Origin: Parabacteroides distasonis
GTDB taxonomy: Bacteria > Bacteroidota > Bacteroidia > Bacteroidales > Tannerellaceae
NCBI RefSeq assembly: GCF_004793765.1
Contig: NZ_SRYM01000018.1
Span: forward strand, 1-64,000
Length of the DNA stretch: 64,000 bases
Direction of reading: 5' to 3'
Position numbers and translations under genes: made by a program. Under the pieces are notes generated by a model, which was not told the DNA's origin, searched no databases, and saw only the letters and a program-made list of their open reading frames with translations. Of the stretch, positions 18,180 to 28,013 are shown in pieces. The first letter of the stretch is position 1. The number at the start of each line of letters is the position of its first letter.

Positions 18180-19616
18180 ATGGCATTTACCAACAACGTA
18201 ATGATTGTTCGTCACGGATTGCTGGCGAAATTAGTAAAGCTTTGGAAAGAAAACCGTCTTTTGGAAGAAATTGATCGTTTGCCGATCGAGTTGAGTCCCC
18301 GAAAATCGAAAGTGAGGGGTCGTTGCTGTGTACATAAGGAGCGTGCCGTTTGGAAATACAAGACCTTGCCTTTGCTTGGTTTTGATATGCAGGACGAGGA
18401 AGATGAGTTGACACCGCTTTCAGAGTATGCGAAGCGTGCCTTGTTCCGCTCGGAGAATAAGAAGGAAAATATCATGTGCGTAGTGGATGAGGCGTGTTCC
18501 TCTTGTGTCTCCGTAAATTATGAGATCACGAATCTTTGCCGGGGTTGTGTGGCTCGTAGTTGTTATATGAACTGTCCGAAGGACGCTATCCGATTCAAGA
18601 AAAACGGTCAGGCTGAGATTGATCATGACACTTGTATCAGCTGTGGTAAATGCCACCAAAGCTGTCCGTACCATGCCATCGTTTATATCCCGATTCCTTG
18701 CGAGGAAGTTTGCCCGGTTAAGGCGATCAGCAAGGACGAATATGGGGTGGAGCATATCGACGAATCTAAATGTATATATTGCGGTAAATGTGTGAATGCT
18801 TGTCCGTTCGGTGCTATCTTCGAGATCTCGCAAGTATTCGATATCTTGCAACGTTTGCGGAATAAGGAACAGATGGTAGCGATTGTCGCTCCGTCTATCT
18901 TAGCTCAGTTTAGCGCTCCGAAGGAAAAAGTGTATGGTGCTATCAAGTCCTTGGGATTCGAGGAAGTGGTCGAGGTGGCGCAAGGTGCTATGGAAACCAC
19001 CCATCATGAGGCGGAAGAATTGATCGAGAAATTGAAAGAAGGACAACCGTTCATGACCACTAGCTGCTGTCCGTCTTACGTGCAATTGGCTGAGAAACAT
19101 ATCCCGGATTTAAAGAAATACATTTCTTCTACCGGATCTCCGATGTATTATACGGCTCGTATTGTGAAGGAAAAATATCCGGATGCGAAGATCGTGTTTG
19201 TTGGCCCGTGCGTGGCAAAACGAAAAGAGGTGAAACTAGATCCGTGCGTGGATTTTACACTTACGTTTGAGGAAGTAGGTTCCGTATTGGAGGGATTGAG
19301 TATCAATATCGAGGAGGTCCAGCCTTTCTCCGTATTATTTAACGCTGTTCGTGAGGCGCATGGCTTCGCCCAAAGTGGTGGTGTGATCAACGCAGTTAAG
19401 GTTTATTTGAAGGACGAGAACGTGAATGCCGTGCAGGTAGCCAACTTGACAAAGAAAAATGTGGCATTATTACGTGCTTACGCAAAAACCGGAAAGGCCC
19501 CTGCGCAGTTTATAGAAGTGATGGCTTGCGAGGGCGGGTGTGTGACCGGTCCTTGTATGCATGCCGATAAGGCTGCCGGCCAAAAGCAGTTTATTAAGGA
19601 ACTTACTAAATTCTAG
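18180..19616 (+). CDS. Monomeric [FeFe] hydrogenase, group B/C-like
   Basis: Predicted cytoplasmic iron-only hydrogenase. Iron-sulfur ligands come first: [18 protein letters not shown], a ferredoxin pair [11 protein letters not shown] and [11 protein letters not shown], and an extra CPVKAI. The H-cluster motifs are TSCCPSY near residue 295, GPCVAKRKE near 342 and [13 protein letters not shown] near 448. In classical group A enzymes these read TSCCPxW, MPCxxKxxE and ExMACxxGCxxGGG. The Tyr for Trp, Gly for Met and Pro-Cys for Gly-Gly changes point to the less-studied group B or C. There are no PAS, kinase or NADH-binding modules. Maturases HydE, HydF and HydG are not in this window. Confidence 0.88.
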   Translation: MAFTNNVMIVRHGLLAKLVKLWKENRLLEEIDRLPIELSPRKSKVRGRCCVHKERAVWKYKTLPLLGFDMQDEEDELTPLSEYAKRALFRSENKKENIMCVVDEACSSCVSVNYEITNLCRGCVARSCYMNCPKDAIRFKKNGQAEIDHDTCISCGKCHQSCPYHAIVYIPIPCEEVCPVKAISKDEYGVEHIDESKCIYCGKCVNACPFGAIFEISQVFDILQRLRNKEQMVAIVAPSILAQFSAPKEKVYGAIKSLGFEEVVEVAQGAMETTHHEAEELIEKLKEGQPFMTTSCCPSYVQLAEKHIPDLKKYISSTGSPMYYTARIVKEKYPDAKIVFVGPCVAKRKEVKLDPCVDFTLTFEEVGSVLEGLSINIEEVQPFSVLFNAVREAHGFAQSGGVINAVKVYLKDENVNAVQVANLTKKNVALLRAYAKTGKAPAQFIEVMACEGGCVTGPCMHADKAAGQKQFIKELTKF

Positions 19617-19621
19617 ACGAA

Positions 19622-20869
19622 ATGATTAAAAAAATGGCTTTATTTGTCTCTTTGATGGGAGTTTTTCTCTGTACCGCTTCTTGTGGGCATAAAGAATTAC
19701 CGTCGATGGGAGATTATTCTGTACAAGTATTTAATGATGCTCGTGTACGTTTCGCTCCGAAGGTATATCCCGCCGTTTTTAACGCTCCGGGATCGGATAG
19801 TATCTATCATTTGGTGAATGGTCGTATTATCTTGAGAAAGGTAACATTGCCGGAATATAAGCGAAACGTTTCCGTTAAACTTCGGGTTACAGTAGCTTCA
19901 AATGGAGATCGCTGGGATAAATCCGGCTCTTGTTTTGTATTGCCAAATGCCTCGGGTATTAATTTGTTGAATATCGCTAAAGGCGAGAAGGAATTCCCAG
20001 CGGTGGATAGCGTGAAACTAGAGAAGATGATCGGTATCATCCCCGGGACGGATTATCAACCTACCGTGGAGCTGATGCGTTTCATGACTCCGTTTGGAGT
20101 AGGACATTACAGTAGTCCTGAGGATAGTTTGACGAAACACCGTAAGCCCGTGTATATCGACCATTGGGAAGATAGCGTAAGCTGGGAGCAAGATATAACC
20201 GATTTGTATCCTCTTTTGGAAGGTGGTGCTTATGTTGGAATTTTTATCGATACATGGACACCGGAAGGATATGTCGCAAGCATGACAATTGATGTGGATG
20301 AGTCTGATCTGACTTGCGATGCTTTGCCGAAGAAACATGTAGAGCCGTTGATGAATACGGTTTATTATATCGGGCAGGAATATCCGGATATATTCGCCCG
20401 GAAGGATGTGTCATTGGATTTTGATATTCCTCAAAGCGCACGTGATGTCCGTCTGAAATATATCGTTACGGGACATGGTGGGCATTCCGGTGGTGATGAG
20501 TTTGTGGAAAAACAGAATATTGTTTCCATTGATGGAGTTCCAGTCTTGGATTTTGTTCCTTGGCGTACGGACTGCGCATCTTTCCGCCGTTTTAATCCGG
20601 CTACTGGGGTTTGGTTGAGAAAGCGTTTGGCTTCCTATATCACCGAGAAGGGATATTCGGAGAAGGAAGTAGAGGAGCCCTTGGCGTCTTCGGATCTTTC
20701 CCGCTCTAATTGGTGTCCCGGATCGGATGTGATACCGGAAGAGGTGATACTGAAAGATATCCAACCCGGCCATCATACGCTGACGGTGAGTATTCCGGAA
20801 GCGGCAGAGGTGGATGGGAATAAATTGAATCATTGGTTAGTCTCAGTCTATTTGGTCTGGGATGAGTAA
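19622..20869 (+). CDS. PNGase F-like lipoprotein
   Basis: Predicted exported N-glycan-releasing enzyme or relative. A lipoprotein signal ends in TASC with Cys21. The body has two beta-sandwich-like parts. Residues near 275-320 ([27 protein letters not shown]) and the tail ([30 protein letters not shown], ending [12 protein letters not shown]) match the second domain of peptide-N4-(N-acetyl-beta-glucosaminyl)asparagine amidase F. Two acidic residues needed for catalysis in PNGase F cannot be placed with certainty by eye, so activity is unproven. It starts 5 bp after the hydrogenase gene and may share its transcript. Confidence 0.8.
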   Translation: MIKKMALFVSLMGVFLCTASCGHKELPSMGDYSVQVFNDARVRFAPKVYPAVFNAPGSDSIYHLVNGRIILRKVTLPEYKRNVSVKLRVTVASNGDRWDKSGSCFVLPNASGINLLNIAKGEKEFPAVDSVKLEKMIGIIPGTDYQPTVELMRFMTPFGVGHYSSPEDSLTKHRKPVYIDHWEDSVSWEQDITDLYPLLEGGAYVGIFIDTWTPEGYVASMTIDVDESDLTCDALPKKHVEPLMNTVYYIGQEYPDIFARKDVSLDFDIPQSARDVRLKYIVTGHGGHSGGDEFVEKQNIVSIDGVPVLDFVPWRTDCASFRRFNPATGVWLRKRLASYITEKGYSEKEVEEPLASSDLSRSNWCPGSDVIPEEVILKDIQPGHHTLTVSIPEAAEVDGNKLNHWLVSVYLVWDE

Positions 20870-20886
20870 ATAATGTGATAATATGT

Positions 20887-20935
20887 TAATGTGCCAATCA
20901 TTCTCTCATCAACTAATTGGTGTATTGGTACATTA
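20887..20935. repeat. Imperfect palindrome between the PNGase F-like gene and the MarC-family gene
   Basis: TAATGTGCCAAT at 20887-20898 pairs with ATTGGTACATTA at 20924-20935 (11 of 12), with an inner CCAAT/ATTGG echo. The surrounding AT-rich phrase with repeated AATGTG and CCAAT words is a style seen between Bacteroidales genes and may act as a weak terminator. Confidence 0.6.
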
Positions 20936-20956
20936 GCCGATTAAAAAATTATTGAT

Positions 20957-21601
20957 ATGGAAGACTTGTTACCTTTCGCCCTATTATGTTTCACTTCGTT
21001 TTTTACGTTGACCAATCCACTCGGTACGATGCCGGTCTTCTTGACTATGACCAATGGCATGAATGACCATGAGCGGAAAGCGATTGTCCGAAGGGCCACG
21101 ATTGTGTCGTTCATCACCTTGATGGTTTTTACTTTTTCCGGTCAGTTCTTGTTTAAGTTCTTTGGTATCTCGTCGAACGGCTTTCGCATAGCCGGTGGTT
21201 TTATTATCTTTAAGATCGGATTTGATATGCTTCAGGCACGTTACTCCAATGCGAAGTTGAAAGAGGAAGAGGTGAAAACTTATGCGGATGATATATCCAT
21301 TACTCCTTTGGCTATCCCGATGTTGTGTGGCCCGGGAGCGATCGCCAACGCTATCATGCTTATGGATGATGCTTCGACACTCACCTTAAAGGGTACGTTG
21401 GTCGGAATAATTGCATTGGTCTATTTTATCACGTTCTTGATCTTGCAAGCTTCTACCCGACTGGTACGTATATTGGGAGAGACTGGAAATAACGTAATGA
21501 TGCGTTTGATGGGATTGATACTGATGGTGATCGCTGTGGAATGTTTCGTAAGCGGATTGAAGCCCATCTTGATCGATATTTTGCGTGAGGCCATGGACTA
21601 A
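20957..21601 (+). CDS. MarC-family integral membrane protein
   Basis: A 214-residue protein with about six membrane segments. It has the MarC features FTLTNPLGTMPVFLTMTNGM in the first segment, RIAGGFIIFKIGFDMLQ in the middle and SITPLAIPMLCGPGAIANAIML at the fourth segment. The E. coli name refers to antibiotic resistance, but that role was withdrawn for MarC itself; the transported substrate, if any, is unknown. The last 216 bp are overlapped on the other strand by the run-on of the truncated hexosaminidase gene. Confidence 0.9.
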   Translation: MEDLLPFALLCFTSFFTLTNPLGTMPVFLTMTNGMNDHERKAIVRRATIVSFITLMVFTFSGQFLFKFFGISSNGFRIAGGFIIFKIGFDMLQARYSNAKLKEEEVKTYADDISITPLAIPMLCGPGAIANAIMLMDDASTLTLKGTLVGIIALVYFITFLILQASTRLVRILGETGNNVMMRLMGLILMVIAVECFVSGLKPILIDILREAMD

Positions 21602-22429
21602 CAAATTACCAGACCAGCTTTTTTCTGCGATGGGCGCTAAATATTGGAATAACCTTTTTTTATCCTCATCGCAATTGGAGATATTTGATTTCCAGATAAG
21701 TTGCTCTGCTTGGAACGGGAGATATGATATGATATCATGGGGATGTACCGTTCCGCTTGAGATCGTGATTTTCTTGGATTTAGCATACATGTTCATGTCC
21801 TTCATTTTTTGTTGTTCTTCAGATGTCGTATCATGAAGTTCTTCTGTGAAATGAAGTCTGTTTATTTTTAACATGGCTAGGTGATCGATCAATTCTTTAA
21901 GATTATCCTTCGGGATGAGAGTGAATGGTGTGTGTATTGCCACGGTCCGATTGTTGTATCGAGGGCCATCTAGTATGGTCATTCCCGGTACATTCCATTG
22001 AATATTCTCTACCTGAGTTTCGCTGTTTATTGCTGGAGGAAGCAGAAAACGTAAAGTTTGCATTGCGTAAAAGAAACCTTTTTGTCCGGATGCTTTTATT
22101 AGAATACAAGAGGGGGCTATATTCAGTTTATAATGTTCGGTCGCTAGTTCTCTGTCTGTGCGGAATATGATATTGGCTCGTTTGTCTTGTATTTTTATTT
22201 CCGGGGTGAATCCGGCGGAAAGCGTAAACAGATCGGTCAACTCCCGAGCGATCATAGCCTGTTTTTCATTTTCTACACTGATGAGGGTTGCCTTATTGAA
22301 GGTGAAATCACCTTTGTCTGATACACTTTGCAAGGGGAAAGGAATGATCTCCGGTTTTTCGTCCGGAAGGAAACATTTTACAAGTATCATAACCAAAATA
22401 ATAGAATATATACCCGTTGTCCGTAACAT
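21602..22429 (-). pseudogene. Truncated GH20-type beta-hexosaminidase
   Basis: Starting at 22429, a signal-peptide-like helix is followed by a GH20b-type N-terminal domain (IIPFPLQSVSDKGDFTFNKATLI, then SGQKGFFYAMQTLRFLLPP). The beginning of a barrel follows (MTILDGPRYNNRTVAIHTPFTLIPKDNLKELIDHLAMLKINRLHF). Most of the catalytic barrel, including the Asp-Glu catalytic pair, is absent. The sequence jumps to a piece like the family's late AEKSWSG and then runs into the antisense of the marC-like gene, where the open frame continues 72 codons without meaning. The gene has lost its middle and end and is very unlikely to be active. Confidence 0.75.
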
Positions 22430-22612
22430 AAGAATAACTTTTAATAATATGCTTTCTTTGTTTGATTTTTATTTGCTGCAAATCTATGTTTTAAGGATGT
22501 CTCCTTATGTTCAAAATCGTCCTTGAAAATTCAAAAATCGTTTTTCTTACTCTGCACGCCTTATATTTCGGACGATTTTGTATTTTTGCCGGACAATGGG
22601 TGATATACAACT

Positions 22613-25600
22613 ATGCGAGTATTTTGGAAGTTTTTGCAAATATATATATTGCTGTTTTTTGTGTTTTTGACAGAGTCTCTTTGTGCTGTACCTAAGTATT
22701 ATTTTAAACAAATCTCTTTGGAAAACGGATTATCGCAGTCTTCCGTGAAATGTGTACTGGTAGATGAAATAGGTGTTATGTGGATTGGTACCCGGTTTGG
22801 GTTGAATCGTTTCGATAGGGAAAAAATAACCGTTTATCAGGAGGAGAGAGAGAATCCGAATTCTCTTCCTTATAATGATATTGTTTTTTTAGAGGAAGAT
22901 GCGGAGGGGAATATTTGGGTAGGAACTAGTCGCGGATTGGCATATTTCGATCGTGGTACTCGAAAATTTGTACGTCAGGAAATAGACGGTCAGCCTTTGG
23001 TCGCTGCTTGTAGTCTCCTCATGCCGGAAGGAATTTATTTTTTAGGGAGGCAAGGTGTTTTTCGTTATTCCTATGCGGAAAAGAAAATGATCCGATGTAA
23101 GTTCAAGGAAAGTCCGTTTGAATTTTCGCCTAATTATGTTTATTTGTATGACGAAAAAGAGAGGAAGGTCATACTGTCTTTTCAGGAAAAAGGGCTTTGG
23201 TGGTATTCGCTAGACACCGGAGATATGGAACGTGTGTCGTTTATCCCAAAAGGGAATATCCCCTCCATGTATATAGATTCATTCAAGAGAATATGGGTGG
23301 CTATCTATAATAAAGGTGTTTTTTGTTATGATCGAGAGGGGAGATTGCAGGAACATTTGGAAACCCCGGAGAGGTTGACTCATAATGTCGTACAAGATAT
23401 GTGCGAGAAAGATGGCGAACTTTGGCTGGCAACGGACGGAGGTGGTATCAATATATATAATTACGAAAATAAGACCGTAAGAGCGATTATGCATCTTCCG
23501 GGCGATCGCCATTCGTTGCCAGTAAATTCTTTCGCTTGTCTGTATATCGATGATGAGGATAATGTTTGGGCGGGCAGTATTAGGGGAGGATTGATCGGTA
23601 TCAAACCTGTTTTTATGACAACTTATCGGGATGCTCCTCCCGGAGCTTCTTACGGTTTGAGTTTTCAGTCGGTCACTTCCATGTATGAAGATCGTGATGG
23701 GAAAATCTGGATAGGAACGGATGGGGGAGGTCTTGATTTGTTTGATCCGCAAAAAGAGACTTTCCGGAAATATCCTCAGACAGCGGGGATGAAGGTGGTG
23801 TCTATCATGCCGTATAGCGATTCGGAATTGTTGTTATCTTTGTTTGGTGCAGGGCTTTATCATTTTAATAAAAATACTGGAGAATGCCGAGAGTTTTTGT
23901 TAAATTGGGGGCATGTGCGAAAGGATTTATTCTTGCGAGGTAATTCGATTCGTTTATTTCCTTTAGACGAGGATCGTTTTTGTCTTTTATCCGATAATCA
24001 TTTGTCTGTGTATAATCAGCGGAAACAACAATTTGAGTCTTTACCGGAAGATCTGTTACCGCAAAGTTTGCTTGCGCCCCGTTTCATACAAGGCGATTCT
24101 TGTTACATAAGTTCTTCTGCGGCTTTGTATGTGTTGGATATCCCGCATAAGCAACTACGTCCGTTATTTGTGAGGAATGAGGATGTTGGTACGATACTTG
24201 CGGTAAAACAAGATAAAGATAACCGTTTTTGGTTGGGGACATCTTCCGGACTATATGTTTATGACCGTCTCTCGGAAAGATTGGACACGGTTGATTTGGA
24301 TCGTTTTATTGGGGTAACGTCTCTTGCGTTTGATCGTTCTGATCGTCTTTGGATAAGTACTCATGAAGGGTTGTATGCGTATGTGCCGGATGAAAAACGC
24401 ATAATCGTTTTCGGGGAATCTGACGGTGTCTTTACACGTGAGTTTCTTCCGGAACCTGCTTTTGAGGCTTCTTCTGGTAATATTTATATTTCTGGAGTGG
24501 AAGGGCTGGTTAGGATACGGCCTGATTATGACTTTTATGAGGAAGAGGATTTTTCTGTCAGCTTGATTAATTTGGCTTTAGATGGTTTACCGATCCATCC
24601 CGATGGTATATCTGGAGAACAGGCTATTTCCATTCCGTGGGATTATGTTTCCTTTGGGTTAAGCGTTATCGTGAAAGAGAAGGATTTGATGCGGAAGAAA
24701 TTATTCCGTTTTTCCATCAAGGGAGACCGTGAGGAGTTGTTGGAGACTTCAAGCCATGCGTTTACATTTCCGGCGCTTTCTCCGGGCAACTATGAATTAT
24801 GGGTTTCCTATAGCAAGAAGAATGGAGACTGGAGTGTTCCTTTGAGATTATTGACAGTAGATGTGGAGCCTCCTTTGTGGAGACGTGCTTGGTTTCTGAT
24901 TGCGATGGGGGTGATTGTGTTTGCGGCAATTGGAGGGACGATCTGGTCTGTCATGCGACGCAAAGAACGGAAACTTGCTTGGGCCATGAAAGAACATGAA
25001 CGAAAGTTTTATGAGGAAAAAGTTCGTTTCATGGTGAACATCAGCCATGAATTACGTACGCCGCTTACTTTGATCTACGCTCCGCTCAAACGTTTACTGA
25101 AATCCGGAAAGGTGACGGATAAAGATGTATTCCGGCAATTGGATGGTTTGTTGTTGCAAACTTGCCGGATGCGGGAGATCGTTGATATGGTGCTCGATGC
25201 TCAGAAGTCTGATACGAATGGCGATATTATGGATATTCGTTTTTACGATCTTAACGATTGGATACGATCGATAACGGATGATTTTATCATGGAATTCGAA
25301 GCCCGTAGGATTTCTGTGCGGTTCAAGTTAGATGCTTCACTAGAGAAGGTACCCTTTGATGCTTCCAAATGCCGTGTCGTTTTATCTAATTTATTGATAA
25401 ATGCGATGAAATTCAGCGATCCGGATACCTCATTGGTCATTGGTACGGAGCGTATGGATAAGCATGTGCGGGTTTTCCTTGCGGACCAAGGGATCGGATT
25501 GAAACATGTGGATATAAACCGCCTTTTTACCTGTTTTTACCAAGGTGAACACGATCGTAAAGGAAGTGGGATCGGGTTGGCTTATGCCCGGAAACTTATA

Positions 25601-26548
25601 GAGTTGCATGGCGGAAGTATAGGAGCTTGCAATAATGAGGATGGAGGTGCCACTTTCTATTTCGACCTTCCTTTCACGCAAGCGCTTGTTTCTGCGGAAC
25701 CGAATAGGGTTATTGATTTAAGAGTGAAGGGTGCTGACATGCCGGAAACAGATGTATACGGAGTACAGGTAGATGCGGAGCTTGCTAAGTATACATTGTT
25801 GGTGGTTGAAGATGAGATAGAGCTACGTAACTACTTGTTCGGTGTCTTGCAAGCAGAGTTTAAGGAGGTTTTTGTAGCCGGGGACGGGGAAGAGGCTTGG
25901 GAAATTCTGGGGCAATGTCAGCCGGATATTGTAATCAGTGATGTCATGATGCCTCGGACTGATGGTTTTGAGCTGTGTTATCGAATCAAGAACGACGTAG
26001 CGGTTAGCCATATTCCTGTGGTTCTATTGACCGCTAGAGCGGATCAAGCAAGTTCGGTAGAGGGGTATAAATCAGGGGCGGATATCTATTTGTCGAAGCC
26101 GTTTGATATAGATTCCTTGTTGGTGATTCTGCGGAATATATTGAGACAGCGAGACCTACTTCGTGCGCATTATCGTGAGTCTGGTTGCCTATTCTCTCCA
26201 AAAGAGGATGCGACAAGCAATGCAGATGAACAATTCATGTGTAAATTGAATGCGTTGCTTCGGGAGAACTTGAGCAATCCGGATTTGAATGTGTCTTTTA
26301 TCGCCTCTGCGATGGCGATGAGTAGAACGACGCTGTATAGCAAGTTCAGTCATTTGTCGGATGTCTCGGTTGGTGATTATGTGATTCGGTTTCGTATGGT
26401 CGAGGCTTCTCGGTTGCTTTCATCTCATAAGGATATGAATATCCAGGAAGTCGCGGACCGTGTCGGTTTTTCTAGTGCTCGTTATTTTAGCACGGCTTTT
26501 AAACAAAGCTATGGGGTTACTCCAACCGAATATCGTCGACATAATTAG
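22613..26548 (+). CDS. Hybrid two-component system regulator (sensor, kinase, receiver and AraC output in one protein)
   Basis: A 1311-residue HTCS of the type that controls polysaccharide-utilization loci. In order: signal peptide (about 1-25) and periplasmic beta-propeller repeats (VMWIGTRFGLNRFD, NIWVGTSRGLAYFD and IWIGTDGGGLDLFD style, roughly 30-640). A Y_Y_Y domain (about 650-750) and a membrane helix near 760-782 (WFLIAMGVIVFAAIGGTIWSV) follow. Next come a HisKA with FMVNISHELRTPL (His near 810), a HATPase and a receiver with VISDVMMP (phospho-Asp near 1109). The AraC-type DNA-binding end lies at about 1205-1311 (DVSVGDYVIRFRMVEASRLL, then FSTAFKQSYGVTPTEYR). No intact glycan-degradation genes follow; its divergent neighbour is a broken hexosaminidase. 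Confidence 0.95.
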   Translation: MRVFWKFLQIYILLFFVFLTESLCAVPKYYFKQISLENGLSQSSVKCVLVDEIGVMWIGTRFGLNRFDREKITVYQEERENPNSLPYNDIVFLEEDAEGNIWVGTSRGLAYFDRGTRKFVRQEIDGQPLVAACSLLMPEGIYFLGRQGVFRYSYAEKKMIRCKFKESPFEFSPNYVYLYDEKERKVILSFQEKGLWWYSLDTGDMERVSFIPKGNIPSMYIDSFKRIWVAIYNKGVFCYDREGRLQEHLETPERLTHNVVQDMCEKDGELWLATDGGGINIYNYENKTVRAIMHLPGDRHSLPVNSFACLYIDDEDNVWAGSIRGGLIGIKPVFMTTYRDAPPGASYGLSFQSVTSMYEDRDGKIWIGTDGGGLDLFDPQKETFRKYPQTAGMKVVSIMPYSDSELLLSLFGAGLYHFNKNTGECREFLLNWGHVRKDLFLRGNSIRLFPLDEDRFCLLSDNHLSVYNQRKQQFESLPEDLLPQSLLAPRFIQGDSCYISSSAALYVLDIPHKQLRPLFVRNEDVGTILAVKQDKDNRFWLGTSSGLYVYDRLSERLDTVDLDRFIGVTSLAFDRSDRLWISTHEGLYAYVPDEKRIIVFGESDGVFTREFLPEPAFEASSGNIYISGVEGLVRIRPDYDFYEEEDFSVSLINLALDGLPIHPDGISGEQAISIPWDYVSFGLSVIVKEKDLMRKKLFRFSIKGDREELLETSSHAFTFPALSPGNYELWVSYSKKNGDWSVPLRLLTVDVEPPLWRRAWFLIAMGVIVFAAIGGTIWSVMRRKERKLAWAMKEHERKFYEEKVRFMVNISHELRTPLTLIYAPLKRLLKSGKVTDKDVFRQLDGLLLQTCRMREIVDMVLDAQKSDTNGDIMDIRFYDLNDWIRSITDDFIMEFEARRISVRFKLDASLEKVPFDASKCRVVLSNLLINAMKFSDPDTSLVIGTERMDKHVRVFLADQGIGLKHVDINRLFTCFYQGEHDRKGSGIGLAYARKLIELHGGSIGACNNEDGGATFYFDLPFTQALVSAEPNRVIDLRVKGADMPETDVYGVQVDAELAKYTLLVVEDEIELRNYLFGVLQAEFKEVFVAGDGEEAWEILGQCQPDIVISDVMMPRTDGFELCYRIKNDVAVSHIPVVLLTARADQASSVEGYKSGADIYLSKPFDIDSLLVILRNILRQRDLLRAHYRESGCLFSPKEDATSNADEQFMCKLNALLRENLSNPDLNVSFIASAMAMSRTTLYSKFSHLSDVSVGDYVIRFRMVEASRLLSSHKDMNIQEVADRVGFSSARYFSTAFKQSYGVTPTEYRRHN

Positions 26549-26601
26549 TGTTGGTTATTTATTCAGTCTGTAGGGCGAATATTACGCTTTATAAACAAAA
26601 A

Positions 26602-26634
26602 TTTCCCGGCGGGGAATTATTTTTCGCCGGGAAA
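26602..26634 (-). terminator. Terminator of the minus-strand catalase transcript
   Basis: TTTCCCGGCG at 26602-26611 pairs with CGCCGGGAAA at 26625-26634. Read on the minus strand, the stem is followed by a T-rich run, so it stops transcription coming from the catalase and small-protein genes. It may also slow read-through from the HTCS gene. Confidence 0.8.
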
Positions 26635-26664
26635 GGATTAATTACTTACAAGTGCGATATTCGG

Positions 26665-26775
26665 TTATTTTTTAGCCGATTTCTTATCAGAAGTTGAGCA
26701 CTTGGATTCTTTGACTTTGGTTTCTTTTTTTGAACCCTTCGCTTCTACTTGTTTTTTTTCATTTTTCTTGTTCAT
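26665..26775 (-). CDS. Small lysine-rich protein (36 residues)
   Basis: A complete short frame starting MNKKNEKKQVEAKGSKKE and ending SDKKSAKK, with 15 Lys, one Cys and no hydrophobic core. It sits between the manganese catalase gene (about 52 bp downstream of it in transcription order) and a terminator. An AT-rich leader (TTAAAAATTAAA) precedes the ATG, the usual form of Bacteroidetes leaders. Low complexity and charge suggest an unstructured nucleic-acid- or membrane-surface-binding peptide. No function can be assigned. Confidence 0.6.
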   Translation of the reverse strand: MNKKNEKKQVEAKGSKKETKVKESKCSTSDKKSAKK

Positions 26776-26827
26776 GATGCTTTAATTTTTAAGAGAGTAA
26801 ATATATTGGGTAGTAGTTTCTAGCCTA

Positions 26828-27772
26828 CTACTTTTCTTTATTTTGATAATCACACCAGCTCATGATGCTCTTAGGAACGGACGAAAGAATTTCCTCACTA
26901 CGTTCCTTGGCCAGTTTCTTATCCATTTCCTTCACCTCTTTCTCGGTGCGATGTGTACCTTTCGGCTTGCGGTCGACAAGGCCATTTGTACTTCGCACTT
27001 CTTCTAAAGGATCAGTTATATATTGCCATTCTTCTTTTAAGCGTGTACTTTTTCCTTCATTCCAAGGTCCGCGTGCGTCATCCTTTTTAGACATATTGAA
27101 ATACAGGTTACTGTATTTGGGGGAGGTTTGAAATGATCCGGGAGGAAAGTTAGGCTGGATTGTCTCTAATGCCGCCTCGAATTGTTGGAAATGAGTAACC
27201 TCGCGTGTCATAAGAAAAATGAGAGTCTCCTTCACGTAAGGGTCATCCGTTAACGGAATAAGATTTTCATATCCGATTTTAGCCCGGCATTCTCCCGCCA
27301 TGTTGGAACGTAGATCTACTGTGAGATCTGCGTTTGCAGACACGTATGTTGCGCACCATGGATTACCGTTACTGTCTGTTAGCGTAGGACTTCCGGGAGA
27401 TGTAACCAAGAATTGTGGGTTGGTGAAGGCCTGATGGATGAAATCCTCTTTGGCTGCTTTACCGTTCATCATGGTATTGATCTCCATATTTTCCACGACA
27501 TCTTTCATTTTTCCGTTCACCGGTCCGAGGAGCATTTGGATAGTGGCTCCAACAATTTCAAGATGTCCCAGTTCTTCTGTTGCGATATCCATCAACATAT
27601 CATATTTGTCGGGATAAGGATTATGGCAACTAAAAGCCTGGACAAAATATTGCAAGGCTGATTTTAACTCCCCGTTAGCACCTCCGAAAGCCTCGAGGAG
27701 TACACGTGCGAAACGTGGGTCTGGAGCAGATACACGAGTATTGTACTGCAAATCTTTTACATGATAAAACAT
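26828..27772 (-). CDS. Manganese (non-haem) catalase
   Basis: Dimanganese enzyme that disproportionates hydrogen peroxide in the cytoplasm. The 314-residue protein opens MFYHVKDLQYNTRVSAPDPRFARVLLEAFGGANGELKSALQYF, which holds the first Glu ligand in the usual place. DIATEELGHLEIVGATIQML gives a Glu/His pair and MTREVTHFQQFEAALETI gives another. The tail after residue 270 is lysine-rich and extends past the core. It is transcribed away from the HTCS, with the small lysine-rich protein gene behind it. The upstream region has a 12-bp perfect palindrome. Confidence 0.93.
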   Translation of the reverse strand: MFYHVKDLQYNTRVSAPDPRFARVLLEAFGGANGELKSALQYFVQAFSCHNPYPDKYDMLMDIATEELGHLEIVGATIQMLLGPVNGKMKDVVENMEINTMMNGKAAKEDFIHQAFTNPQFLVTSPGSPTLTDSNGNPWCATYVSANADLTVDLRSNMAGECRAKIGYENLIPLTDDPYVKETLIFLMTREVTHFQQFEAALETIQPNFPPGSFQTSPKYSNLYFNMSKKDDARGPWNEGKSTRLKEEWQYITDPLEEVRSTNGLVDRKPKGTHRTEKEVKEMDKKLAKERSEEILSSVPKSIMSWCDYQNKEK

Positions 27773-27808
27773 AACTCAAAAATTTAAATTATACATATAA
27801 ATATTTGA

Positions 27809-27820
27809 AGATGCGCATCT
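27809..27820. promoter_or_regulatory. Perfect 12-bp palindrome upstream of manganese catalase
   Basis: AGATGCGCATCT is a perfect dyad about 37 bp upstream of the catalase start on the minus strand. Position and symmetry fit a repressor or activator operator. The surrounding DNA is AT-rich, so the GC-containing dyad stands out. No regulator is identified. Confidence 0.4.
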
Positions 27821-27962
27821 GGTAAAAAAACAATGATAGGTCTATTTTAGTTGGCATATTCTTTTGTATATAGGATTGTTTAACGAAATAAGTGGGGAGA
27901 TATAAACGTGTATTAATGGACTTTTTTTTGATTAAGGTAGATTTTTTATTTTGTGATAAATA

Positions 27963-28004
27963 AAAAGAGGACGATAGAATATAATATCTTACGTCCTCTT
28001 TTTG
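27963..28004. terminator. Hairpin terminator after the YtxH-like gene
   Basis: AAAAAGAGGACG and CGTCCTCTTTTT form a strong stem with T runs on both strands. It lies just beyond the stop of the minus-strand YtxH-like gene. Between it and the catalase start (27773-27962) no gene is visible. Confidence 0.85.
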
Positions 28005-28013
28005 TTTGGATGA

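Noticed and set aside
21386-21601. Last 72 codons of the hexosaminidase-like frame as part of its protein
   Set aside because: They are the antisense of the marC-like gene and show no glycosidase similarity; the open frame there is accidental.
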